A DNA stretch of 50,614 nt from Alphaproteobacteria bacterium (lineage in GTDB: Bacteria; Pseudomonadota; Alphaproteobacteria; ATCC43930; CGMCC-115725). The stretch lies in contig JAFAYW010000213.1 of the NCBI GenBank assembly GCA_019240125.1, positions 1 through 50,614 on the forward strand, in the 5' to 3' direction. This document shows positions 15,817 through 24,008 of the stretch, one piece after another (within the stretch, counting starts at the first letter, position 1; every line of letters begins with the position of its first letter). The position numbers were made by a program, and so were the translations under genes. The notes under the pieces were generated by a model. It had not been told where the DNA came from, did no database searches, and saw nothing but the letters and a program-made list of their open reading frames with translations.

Positions 15817-18570
15817 TCAGGCGGCCGCCAGCATCGGCGCCAGCGGCCCGTTCTCGCGCGCGGCAGCTTCGTAGTCGCCATCGCTCGCCAGACGGCCCTG
15901 CTCGGTCACCAGCACTCGGTTAAAGCCGCGCGCGGCCTCCGGCCGGGTCATCGCCGCCATGACAGTGCGTCCGGCGAACTCCTCACGCAGCGCTTCGAGG
16001 ATTTGGGCTTCCGCGGCGGGATCCAATACGGCCGTCGCCTCATCGAGAGCCAATACTACCGGCCGCTTCAAGACGGCCCGGGCGATAGCAACCTTCTGCC
16101 GCTGCGACGGCGAAAGGCGCGAGCCGCCGGTGCCCACCCGATAATCGAGACCGATCGCCAGCACCGTGTCGCGCAGCTCAAGCTCATCAAGCACTTCGCA
16201 TATCGCCGTCTCGACCCGTTCGCGGGCATCGGCCTCGCCGGACACGATCGAACCGAACAGGATGTTTTCCTCGACCCGAGCGGCGGCGTTGTAGCGCTCA
16301 GGGTCGAAGAACTCGACGGCGCTGCGCAGATGCTCCGGCAATTCCTGTTCGAACAGATGACGCGCCTCCACGATACGCTCGCGCAGATCGTCGTCCATTA
16401 AGCCGAGGCGGTCGCGGGCCGCCACCAGCTTGAAGGCAAGGCCCAGCAGTCGAACCTTTTCGGGCTCCGACAAGGCATCGACGCCGTTGCGCTCCGCGCG
16501 CGCGCTGACCCGATCGAGATCGTGCAGGTCTTCACTCCCAACCGAGGCGAATTCCTCGGCAAACCCATGCTCGGGCGCCAGATCGCCAAACAGTTCAACC
16601 AGCGTGCGAGCGAGCTTTTGTCCGGTTTCCAGCAGCGTTTGCGTCAACCCGGCTCGCTCCAGGACGTATTTAACGTGCGGGGTTTCGGCCAGTGCGTCGG
16701 GCTCGAATGTATGGCCAATCGGCGTGCCGAACAGCAGGTTTTCAGCGATTGATGCGTTGCAGTTATAGCGGTCGGGATCAAAGCGTTCCACAAACGTGCT
16801 CAGTCCCGCGCTATCGAGCCGCTCTCTCAAGTGCGCTCGCGCCTCAAGCAGCCGCGCCGCCGCTTCCGGATAGCGTCCCTCATCGAGCCGCCCGTGCAGG
16901 CCGAACAGATAAACCTCATTGGCAAAGTCAACGAGCTGCAGAACATCGACAATGCGAGCCTGCAACGCGGCATTGTCAGCGACCCCGGCTTGCTCGTAAT
17001 CGATCCAGTCCGCCGTGATATCGAGATCGGTGTTACCGGATTCCCGTGCCTCGTGTGCGGCGGTGCCGTCGCGCGATGCTTCCGCGCCATCGGGCACGCT
17101 ATTGGGACGATAGCGCAGGCCGAGCAGCAGGTTCTCGCGGATGCTGGTCGACAACAGATGTGTAGTCGGTCCGACATAGCCGACAAGTCTTCCCGAGCCG
17201 GCCAAGGGAACACTGTTGACATCGATACCGGCGAGCACGATCCGACCCGATGTCGGGACGAAAATGCGCGCCAGCAATTGCAGGATCACGTTCTTGCCGC
17301 TGTTGGTGGGGCCGGCCAGCGCGGCGTGTTCACCGAGCGGCAAGGTAAAGCTGACATTGTCGAGCATGCGAATGCCATCGCTGTCGACCAGGCTGACATT
17401 GGTAAACTCGATATTGCCTTCCCGCGGCAGCTCGTGATCCGGTGCGTCGAGCAGGACGCTTGTATCGAGTAGATCGGCGACCTGAAACTGCTCGACCACC
17501 TGCTCGTACTTGATCGAGACATCCTGCTGGTTCTGATAGAAATCCAGCAGTTCTTTCCACGGAGACGACAAGTCCTTGTAAGCAGCCAGTACCGCGACCA
17601 GGGCGCCGAACGACAGCTCTCCATAGATAACGAAGATGCCGCCGATCAGGTAGAAAAAGAACGGCGTTAACTGATTGAGCAGGTTGTTGAGGAATTTGAC
17701 GAAGAACTTCCGATTATAGATATCGAACCGGATTTCGTAGATTTCTCCCAGGCGCTGTGCGACATCGGCAAGTTGGTGCTGAGCGCCGGCATTAGTGCGG
17801 ATTTCGACCTGCGCCGCGATGACCTCGCCGATGCGGTCGGACAGAAACCGCATCTTGCGCACCCGCTCGCGTCCAAGGGCGCGGATTTTCCGCTGCATCT
17901 TGGGGATAAAGTAGGCTTGCACCGGATATAGGGATATCGCCGCCGCGCCGAGCGTCGGGTTCTGCACGAACATGAAGGCAAAAATCGTTATGAGAGTGCC
18001 AGTCTGGGCGATCGGCAAGGCGAGCGAGTCGCCGATGAACCCACCGACCGGCTCCAGCTCGGCGGTCAACATCGCGATGATCTGGCCCGTCGCGGTGCGA
18101 TCGAAATGATTCATCGGGAAGCGCAGGACCCGCTGAAACAATTCGTAGCGCAGCCGGCGCAACATGCGTTCTCCGACCCGACCCTTTCGCACGTTGAGGT
18201 GATATTTGAACCAGCCGTTGATCAACACCAAAACCAGAAAAACCACGCATAACAGAAGAAGATACTGAATCTGCCCGAGCGAATAACCAAGAATATCGTG
18301 GTTAACAGTAGCGTGTTTGCTGCCGATCGCTTCGTTGATAATCTGCTTGGGGAGGTCGAGAGAATAGTACAAAAAAGGAAAAGAGATCACAGTCACGACG
18401 ACCAGATAAATCTGATCGCGCAGGCTGTAGCGCATAATGAAGCGATAGATCGAAGGCTCTAGCGCGTCGGCCGCCGCTTCGCGAAACCAACGCGGCAACA
18501 GCCCGCCAATGCCAAAGCGGCGGCGGCCTTCGGCCTTTTCCGTATTCCCGAAAAACGACGCTATCGACAT
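15817..18570 (-). CDS. ABC exporter with an interrupted, degenerate ATPase domain (917 aa)
   Basis: 917 residues against about 580-620 for a usual half-transporter. Residues ~45-340 form a type-1 exporter membrane domain with about six helices. The nucleotide-binding domain starts near 387. Walker A is GPTNSGKN (420-427) with Asn instead of Ser/Thr. The Q-loop region reads YVGPTTHLL and lacks Gln. The signature is LSPSQ (819-823), Walker B is VVLALDEATAVLD (intact), and the H-loop His is absent (AAMTRPEAARG). Between Q-loop and signature lie about 300 extra residues with two more copies of the EN[LI]LFG segment (near 608 and 767) besides the expected one (near 478). A flanking motif, F-D-P-[DE]-R-Y-N, also occurs twice. 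The frame is intact throughout, so this is a real variant. Substrate unknown. Confidence 0.88.
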   Translation of the reverse strand: MSIASFFGNTEKAEGRRRFGIGGLLPRWFREAAADALEPSIYRFIMRYSLRDQIYLVVVTVISFPFLYYSLDLPKQIINEAIGSKHATVNHDILGYSLGQIQYLLLLCVVFLVLVLINGWFKYHLNVRKGRVGERMLRRLRYELFQRVLRFPMNHFDRTATGQIIAMLTAELEPVGGFIGDSLALPIAQTGTLITIFAFMFVQNPTLGAAAISLYPVQAYFIPKMQRKIRALGRERVRKMRFLSDRIGEVIAAQVEIRTNAGAQHQLADVAQRLGEIYEIRFDIYNRKFFVKFLNNLLNQLTPFFFYLIGGIFVIYGELSFGALVAVLAAYKDLSSPWKELLDFYQNQQDVSIKYEQVVEQFQVADLLDTSVLLDAPDHELPREGNIEFTNVSLVDSDGIRMLDNVSFTLPLGEHAALAGPTNSGKNVILQLLARIFVPTSGRIVLAGIDVNSVPLAGSGRLVGYVGPTTHLLSTSIRENLLLGLRYRPNSVPDGAEASRDGTAAHEARESGNTDLDITADWIDYEQAGVADNAALQARIVDVLQLVDFANEVYLFGLHGRLDEGRYPEAAARLLEARAHLRERLDSAGLSTFVERFDPDRYNCNASIAENLLFGTPIGHTFEPDALAETPHVKYVLERAGLTQTLLETGQKLARTLVELFGDLAPEHGFAEEFASVGSEDLHDLDRVSARAERNGVDALSEPEKVRLLGLAFKLVAARDRLGLMDDDLRERIVEARHLFEQELPEHLRSAVEFFDPERYNAAARVEENILFGSIVSGEADARERVETAICEVLDELELRDTVLAIGLDYRVGTGGSRLSPSQRQKVAIARAVLKRPVVLALDEATAVLDPAAEAQILEALREEFAGRTVMAAMTRPEAARGFNRVLVTEQGRLASDGDYEAAARENGPLAPMLAAA

Positions 18571-18755
18571 CGCAGGTCAGCTCCCACGCGATAGAGAACA
18601 CGGGACGGCCTCGCTCGTCTCAGCGCCGGCGTCCGGTGCGCGGCAATATCCGGAACTCTCAGGGCGGTGCCGGGTTGTTGGGAGATACGTACCCGACATC
18701 GAGGCGCCGCAACCGCGAGACAGACGCGCCTTGCGGCATATCCGGAGCCCTGTTC

Positions 18756-20339
18756 ATGTTTGTTGGCACGCACTCTCGTCTGCATTATTCATCCCTCTCG
18801 TCGCGCCGTCCGCTGCGCGCCCTGCTGTTCGGCGGGGTGGCAAGCCTTGGCCTGGCTGTCGCGCCAGGGCTGGCAGGCGCCCAGTCACCCATCCAGGCCC
18901 CGACGGCCGAGAACGGTCATTCCGGCAACAACATCACAGCGCAAGTGCAGCGCGAACCGGCCATCGCTCTGCCCAGCTTGTCGCCTCTGGTCGAGCGGGT
19001 GGCGCCTGCGGTCGTCAACATTTCGGCTCGTCTTAACGATGACTCGTCGGAGGCCGCGGATCAGCCTGCAGACGAGGGCGGGTCGCAGTTCGACGACATG
19101 CTGCGGCGGTTCTTCGAAAATCGCGGCATGCCGCGTCCGAACCATCAGGCGATGGCACTTGGATCAGGGTTCATCGTCGATCCTGATGGCTACATCGTCA
19201 CCAATAACCATGTGGTCAGTCATTCGGACAAGATAACCGTCATCTTCAAGGACAATTCCCGTCATCCAGCGAAAGTGATCGGCCGGGACGAGAAGAGTGA
19301 TCTGGCGCTGCTGAAGATCGACACAAAGGAGAAGCTGCCCTTCGTTACCTGGGGGGACAGCGATAACGTCAAGGTTGGCGATTGGGTTGTCGCTGACGGC
19401 AATGCGTTCGGGCTGGGCGGCACTGTCACCGCCGGCATCGTCTCAGCGCTTGGCCGCAACATCAACGAAGGGCCCTACGACGATTTCATCCAGATCGACG
19501 CCCCGATAAACCGCGGCAACTCCGGCGGGCCGACCTTTAACCTCAGCGGCGAGGTGATTGGCATCAACACCGCGATTTACTCGCCGTCCGGCGGTTCCGT
19601 TGGGATCGGTTTTGCAATCCCTTCAGCCACGGCCAAGGGTGTTATCGAACAGTTGAAGGCGGGCGGGCATGTGACGCGCGGGTGGCTGGGCGTCGCGATC
19701 CAGGGCATCACACCGACGATCGCCCGCAGCCTCGGCCTCAATCCCGACCAACCGGAGGGCGCGCTCGTGGCCTCGGTGACACCGGACAGCCCGGCGGCCA
19801 AGGCCGGCATCAAGCAGGGCGATGTGATCGTCAGTGCCGGTGGGCATCCGATCAAGGCCGTCCATGACCTGCCGCGCCTCGTCGCCAATACGCCGGTTGG
19901 CCAAAAGCTGGAGCTGAAGGTCCTGCGCAACGGCAAGGACACCACGGTCACCGCTGAGGTTGTGCAGATGCCGCAGAACCTCGAGCAGGTGGCAAGCGAT
20001 CAGAGCGAGTCGCCCGAGGCGAGCACAACCAGCCTGGGACTGCAGCTTGCCGCAATCGATGCGCGCTCGCGTCAGCAGTACCGCATTCCAAAAGAAGTCG
20101 AAGGCGTTGTCGTGACCAAGGTGGCGAACGACAGCCCCGCGGCGGTTCTCGGCCTTCAGCCCGGTGATGTGATCCAGTCGGTCGACCAGCAGCCGGTAAA
20201 GGGACCGGAACAGGCCGCGAGCGCGCTTAAGCAGGCGTCCGGCAAGGGCACCATTCTGTTGCTCCTCAACCGGCATGGCGCCAGCCAGTTCGTCGGCTTG
20301 TCCGTGACCCCGGGGGTTGGCGGCGGTAATCCGGGCTGA
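18756..20339 (+). CDS. Periplasmic serine protease DegP/HtrA family
   Basis: 527 residues with ATG at 18756 and GGAG 8 bases upstream. An N-terminal signal peptide (basic, then LLFGGVASLGLAVAPGLAGA) directs export. The trypsin-like domain has His in VTNNHVVSH, Asp in SDLALLKID and Ser in NRGNSGGPTF, so the triad is complete. Two PDZ domains follow; their starts are near GWLGVAIQGI and GLQLAAIDARSR. This is the full Do-type layout for periplasmic protein quality control. It is divergent from the ABC transporter, with about 185 bases between the starts, where I see no clear stress promoter. DegP and DegQ cannot be told apart here. Confidence 0.95.
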   Translation: MFVGTHSRLHYSSLSSRRPLRALLFGGVASLGLAVAPGLAGAQSPIQAPTAENGHSGNNITAQVQREPAIALPSLSPLVERVAPAVVNISARLNDDSSEAADQPADEGGSQFDDMLRRFFENRGMPRPNHQAMALGSGFIVDPDGYIVTNNHVVSHSDKITVIFKDNSRHPAKVIGRDEKSDLALLKIDTKEKLPFVTWGDSDNVKVGDWVVADGNAFGLGGTVTAGIVSALGRNINEGPYDDFIQIDAPINRGNSGGPTFNLSGEVIGINTAIYSPSGGSVGIGFAIPSATAKGVIEQLKAGGHVTRGWLGVAIQGITPTIARSLGLNPDQPEGALVASVTPDSPAAKAGIKQGDVIVSAGGHPIKAVHDLPRLVANTPVGQKLELKVLRNGKDTTVTAEVVQMPQNLEQVASDQSESPEASTTSLGLQLAAIDARSRQQYRIPKEVEGVVVTKVANDSPAAVLGLQPGDVIQSVDQQPVKGPEQAASALKQASGKGTILLLLNRHGASQFVGLSVTPGVGGGNPG

Positions 20340-20377
20340 ACCGGCGCACAGCCTGTCGGCGGGATGCGGATGATGCT

Positions 20378-21070
20378 ATGCAACCGCGTGATAGAGCTTG
20401 GCAGCCGGAGCTATCGACGCACATGACGCCAGAGCGGGTTGCTGAACGCCTCGCCCGACAGACCCCGGGTCGACGGGGATTTGGCGGAAGTGCGGACCCG
20501 GTAGAAGCCGCGGCCTTCCGCCATGCGATTCGTGGCGACCACGACCTCAATCCGGGGCTCACTCTGCCAAGCACCGCCTTGCGGCCGGCCGCGGTGCTGG
20601 TGCCGCTCATCTCCCACGATGCGGGCATGGCCGTGTTGCTGACCCAGCGCACCGCGCATCTGACGGCGCATGCCGGCCAGATATCGTTCCCGGGCGGCAG
20701 GATAGAAGAGCACGACGCCGATGCCGTCGCCGCCGCCCTACGGGAAACTGAGGAGGAAGTGGGGCTGCCGCGCGATCGAGTGGAGGTGATTGGCCGCCTC
20801 GACACCTATGTCACCGGTACCGGGTTTGAGATCACGCCCATTGTCGGGACGATCGCGCCGCCCTACCCGCTCACAATCGATCCGTTCGAGGTCGCCGAGG
20901 CATTTGAGGTGCCGCTTGGCTACATTCTTGACCGGCGCAATCATCAGCGCGTCGAGCGGGAATCCGCAGGCCGGGTGCGGGCGTTCTTCATCCTACCCTA
21001 TGACGGCCGCAATATCTGGGGCGCAACCGCCGGCATTCTGGTCAATCTGGCCGAGGTGCTGGCAGATTGA
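20378..21070 (+). CDS. NUDIX hydrolase, CoA pyrophosphatase type
   Basis: 230 residues. The Nudix box reads GRIEEHDADAVAAALRETEE followed by EVGL, matching the G-x5-E-x7-RE-x2-EE-x-G pattern. Just before it, LTQRTAHLTAHAGQISFPGG is the extended motif specific to CoA/acyl-CoA pyrophosphatases of the NudL group. It would cleave CoA or its oxidised forms to phosphopantetheine and 3',5'-ADP. The start at 20378 is not certain, and ATG at 20423 (MTPERVAERLARQ) is a good alternative. It is followed 6 bases later by a DUF6111-like gene and then cca, a conserved alphaproteobacterial arrangement. Confidence 0.92.
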   Translation: MQPRDRAWQPELSTHMTPERVAERLARQTPGRRGFGGSADPVEAAAFRHAIRGDHDLNPGLTLPSTALRPAAVLVPLISHDAGMAVLLTQRTAHLTAHAGQISFPGGRIEEHDADAVAAALRETEEEVGLPRDRVEVIGRLDTYVTGTGFEITPIVGTIAPPYPLTIDPFEVAEAFEVPLGYILDRRNHQRVERESAGRVRAFFILPYDGRNIWGATAGILVNLAEVLAD

Positions 21071-21076
21071 ACGGCG

Positions 21077-21349
21077 ATGCTGCGCGTATTGCTGACAATC
21101 GCCCTGCCGTTACTGTTGCCAAGCGTCCTGTACTTCAGCTGGATATGGGTAAGCCGGTCTGATCGTCTGGCTGGAGGATGGGCGAGCGTGCCGTGGGTGT
21201 GGCTGGCGCTCGCCGGGGCGTTAGCAGCGGGCTTTCTGCTGTTTGTCGTAACGGTGCGGTACGGGACGTCCCAACCAGGGACATATGTCCCGGCGCATTG
21301 GGAGAACGGCCGCGTCATTCCCGGACAGTTCGAGCCGAGGGCGCGATAG
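21077..21349 (+). CDS. DUF6111-like small membrane protein
   Basis: 90 residues with two membrane helices (LLTIALPLLLPSVLYFSWIWV and WVWLALAGALAAGFLLFVV) and a polar C-terminus with GTYVPAHWENGRVIPG, the conserved tail I associate with DUF6111. No function is known. The gene is tightly packed: 6 bases after the NUDIX gene and overlapping the GTG start of cca by one base (TAGTG), so all three are probably cotranscribed. The assignment rests on the tail motif and gene position, so it is a likely but not certain family match. Confidence 0.82.
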   Translation: MLRVLLTIALPLLLPSVLYFSWIWVSRSDRLAGGWASVPWVWLALAGALAAGFLLFVVTVRYGTSQPGTYVPAHWENGRVIPGQFEPRAR

Positions 21350-22560
21350 TGACCCGTCTTGATCCGCAACCCTGGATGCTGGAAACCGCGACGCAGGCCT
21401 TGTTTATGGCTTTGGCCAAGGCCGGTATCACCGCCCGTTTCGTTGGCGGCTGCGTGCGCGATGCCATCCTCGGTCTCGATATCGTTGATATCGATATCGC
21501 CACCCCGGCGCGCCCCGAGGAGGTGATGCCGGCGCTCGCCGCGGCCGGGCTCAAAACCGTCCCGACCGGCATCGCGCATGGCACGGTAACGGCGATTATT
21601 CCGCCGCGCCATTTCGAGATCACGACATTGCGCCGGGACGTCGAGACCTTCGGTCGGCACGCGCGCGTCGCGTTTGACGCCGATTGGGCGGCGGATGCGG
21701 CTCGCCGCGATTTCACGATCAACGCGATCTATCTCGATCTCGATGGGACCTTGCACGATCCAGTGGGCGGCTTGGCTGATCTGGCAATACGGCGGGTACG
21801 ATTTGTCGGGGAGACGGCGCAGCGCATATCGGAGGATGTGCTGCGGGTTCTGCGGTACTACCGGTTTGAGGCGCGGTTTGGCCATGGCGGCGGCGATCCC
21901 GATGCGCGCGCAGCTTGCCGCGCGACTACGGGGCTGCTGGCGAGCCTGTCGGCGGAGCGTGTCGCGCAGGAGGTGATGCGCTTGCTGGCCTTGCCCGATC
22001 CATTGCGGGCATTGCAAATGATGCGGGAAGACGGCGTGCTGACGGCGCTCCTGCCCGAAGCGACGGGGCTCGATCTGCTGCGGCAGATGCTGGAGATCGT
22101 ACCGCAGAGCGATCCGCTACTAAGGCTGGGGGCGCTGCTCGCGGTCGATCAACTTGGCGCGGCGGCGGTGGCGGAACGCCTCAAATTATCCAACGCTGAT
22201 CGTGATCGCCTGATCGGGTTGGCCGCGCCTCGGCGGCTCGATCCCTGCGGCGAGACGAGCACCCAGCGCCGCGCGCTCTACCGGTTCGGGGTGAGGCGCT
22301 ACCGTGATCTTGCCCGATTGCTCGCGGCTGAGGGCAAGATGAGTCGCGAGCGTCTGGCCGAGCTATCGGCGCTCGCGGATCGATGGGAGCCGCCGGTGTT
22401 TCCCGTGGGCGGCCGCGACGTCGTCGCGCTGGGCGTGGCACCGGGACGAGGAGTTGGAGAATTGCTGGCGCAGACGCGGCAATGGTGGGAAGACAGCGAC
22501 TTCGCGCCTGATCGCGAGGCGGCGCTGGCTCATCTGCGTGTGCTGATCGCCGCGCGGTGA
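21349..22560 (+). CDS. cca: CCA tRNA nucleotidyltransferase
   Basis: 403 residues. Adds or repairs the 3' CCA of tRNAs. The catalytic head shows ARFVGGCVRDAILGLDIVD (GGxVRD) and the metal pair in VDIDIAT, then the flexible-loop region and RRDFTINAIYLDLDG (nucleotide-recognition motif). The neck and body helices follow with DVLRVLRYYRFEARF. The start is GTG at 21349, with GAGG upstream inside the previous gene; a longer frame upstream overlaps that gene and does not resemble the family. A poly(A) polymerase shares the head, but this length and the alphaproteobacterial neighbourhood favour CCA-adding activity. Confidence 0.93.
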   Translation: MTRLDPQPWMLETATQALFMALAKAGITARFVGGCVRDAILGLDIVDIDIATPARPEEVMPALAAAGLKTVPTGIAHGTVTAIIPPRHFEITTLRRDVETFGRHARVAFDADWAADAARRDFTINAIYLDLDGTLHDPVGGLADLAIRRVRFVGETAQRISEDVLRVLRYYRFEARFGHGGGDPDARAACRATTGLLASLSAERVAQEVMRLLALPDPLRALQMMREDGVLTALLPEATGLDLLRQMLEIVPQSDPLLRLGALLAVDQLGAAAVAERLKLSNADRDRLIGLAAPRRLDPCGETSTQRRALYRFGVRRYRDLARLLAAEGKMSRERLAELSALADRWEPPVFPVGGRDVVALGVAPGRGVGELLAQTRQWWEDSDFAPDREAALAHLRVLIAAR

Positions 22561-22632
22561 GATGCACCACTGTCGCGGTCTTGTCGCAAAGGCTAAGGTG
22601 AGCCGACGCCCTTATCGTGTGAGGAAACATTC

Positions 22633-23565
22633 GTGCCGGCCCGGCCGCTTCGCATTGGTACCCGTAGCAGCCCCATGGCGATGTACCAGGCTAACCTGGT
22701 GCAGGATCGCCTGCGAGCGATGCACGCGAGCCTGTCCGACCCAGGCGCTATCGAACTCGTCCCGGTACGCACCACCGGTGACCGCATCCTGAACCGTCAA
22801 CTCGCCGAGATTGGCGGCAAAGGGCTGTTCACGAAGGAGATCGAGGAGGCGCTGCTCGACCGCCGCATCGATCTTGCGGTGCATTCGCTAAAAGATATGG
22901 AAACCTTCCTGCCGGAAGGGCTTGTGATCGATTGCGTTCTGGCGCGCGACGATCCGCGCGACGTGTTGGTATCGCGCGCCGGAACCGGCCTCGCCGAGTT
23001 GCCACGAGGCGCGCGGGTTGGCACCGCGTCATTGCGGCGGCGCGCCCAGCTTCTGCAGCGGCGCCCGGATTTCGATATCATCCCGATACGCGGCAACGTC
23101 AACACACGGCTCGCTAAATTGCAGGCCGGCGAGATCGATGCGTTGATCCTGGCGTTATGCGGATTGCAGAGGCTGGGACGTGCCGATGTGGCGAGCGAGA
23201 TACTGTCGCGCGAGCAGATGCTGCCGGCAGTGGGCCAAGGGGTGTTGGCGATCGAAAGCCGCGACGACGATTCCGATGTCCGTAATCTGGTGGCACCGCT
23301 CAATCATCCCGAAACCGCATTCTGCATCGCCGCCGAACGGGCGATGCTGGCGGCGCTGGACGGATCGTGCCGCACGCCGATCGGTGGGCTCGCCATCATT
23401 GCGGCCGGCGAACTGGTGCTCGACGCACTGTTGTTGTCACCCGACGGAACGGCCGAGCGCCGTGGCCATGTCAGTGGACCGCCCGAAATCGCGGCGGCCT
23501 TGGGTCACGAGTTGGGGATGACGCTGCGGCGCGGCGCCGGCCCGGAATTCGGCTTCGATACTTAG
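22633..23565 (+). CDS. hemC: Hydroxymethylbilane synthase (porphobilinogen deaminase)
   Basis: 310 residues. Polymerises four porphobilinogens to hydroxymethylbilane in heme synthesis. It starts with GTG at 22633, GAGG lying 8 bases upstream. Conserved parts: RIGTRSSPMAMYQANLVQ, GKGLFTKEIEEALLD, AVHSLKDM with the catalytic Asp-Met region, and the dipyrromethane-cofactor Cys in LDGSCRTPIGG. All domains are present. It is on the plus strand after cca with a 72-base gap, and converges with a PilZ gene whose stop is 9 bases away. Confidence 0.97.
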   Translation: MPARPLRIGTRSSPMAMYQANLVQDRLRAMHASLSDPGAIELVPVRTTGDRILNRQLAEIGGKGLFTKEIEEALLDRRIDLAVHSLKDMETFLPEGLVIDCVLARDDPRDVLVSRAGTGLAELPRGARVGTASLRRRAQLLQRRPDFDIIPIRGNVNTRLAKLQAGEIDALILALCGLQRLGRADVASEILSREQMLPAVGQGVLAIESRDDDSDVRNLVAPLNHPETAFCIAAERAMLAALDGSCRTPIGGLAIIAAGELVLDALLLSPDGTAERRGHVSGPPEIAAALGHELGMTLRRGAGPEFGFDT

Positions 23566-23574
23566 CCGGGCGCG

Positions 23575-23871
23575 TTATTGCAGCGCGGCGAAATCGTCGT
23601 CGTGAAAGTTCAGACGCGCGGTCCGATCATCCTCAAAGCACAGCGCGGAACTCCCGCGAGCGAGATCGGCCCGCACCACCGTAGCGGCAAACGGCATGAA
23701 GCCGCTCGATCCCGGCACACCCATCTCGCCACGCACGCGGGCACCGACAATATCGCAAACCCCATAAAGCAAGGCGCCGTTCATCGACCAATTTATGGCG
23801 CGATACCGCTCATCGCCGATGATGAGCTCCAGAGCATGCAGTCCATAGCGGCGATTACGACGCATTTCCAT
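23575..23871 (-). CDS. PilZ-domain protein
   Basis: About 98 residues, a stand-alone PilZ domain, which binds cyclic di-GMP. The two binding motifs are visible: RxxxR as RRNRRYGLHALE near the start and the D/NxSxxG motif as NWSMNGALLYG. The remaining beta strands (ARVRGEMGVPGSSGFMPFAA, VVRADL) complete the barrel. I chose ATG at 23871, where the domain starts; an in-frame ATG at 23940 would add 23 residues with no family match, and a likely -10 element overlaps it. Output partner unknown. It could serve motility or exopolysaccharide control, possibly with the soluble chemoreceptor at 40385. Confidence 0.8.
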   Translation of the reverse strand: MEMRRNRRYGLHALELIIGDERYRAINWSMNGALLYGVCDIVGARVRGEMGVPGSSGFMPFAATVVRADLARGSSALCFEDDRTARLNFHDDDFAALQ

Positions 23872-23938
23872 TGAGACGAGCTCGTTTCCTCGAAGCACAA
23901 TCTGCTTCCAGTAATCACAATAGCAACTACCACTCCAC

Positions 23939-23968
23939 ATAATAGATGATTAATGGGAAGTTAATTAA
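23939..23968 (-). promoter_or_regulatory. Possible promoter of the PilZ gene
   Basis: On the minus strand TTAATT (23968-23963) and TATTAT (23944-23939) are 18 bases apart in an AT-rich stretch that stands out in this GC-rich genome. The -10 match is good and the -35 weak. If real, transcription would begin inside the longer reading frame, supporting the shorter PilZ start. Confidence 0.3.
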
Positions 23969-24008
23969 CGCGCTGTGTGGGTACTTCATTGTACCTGCAC
24001 CATTATTT

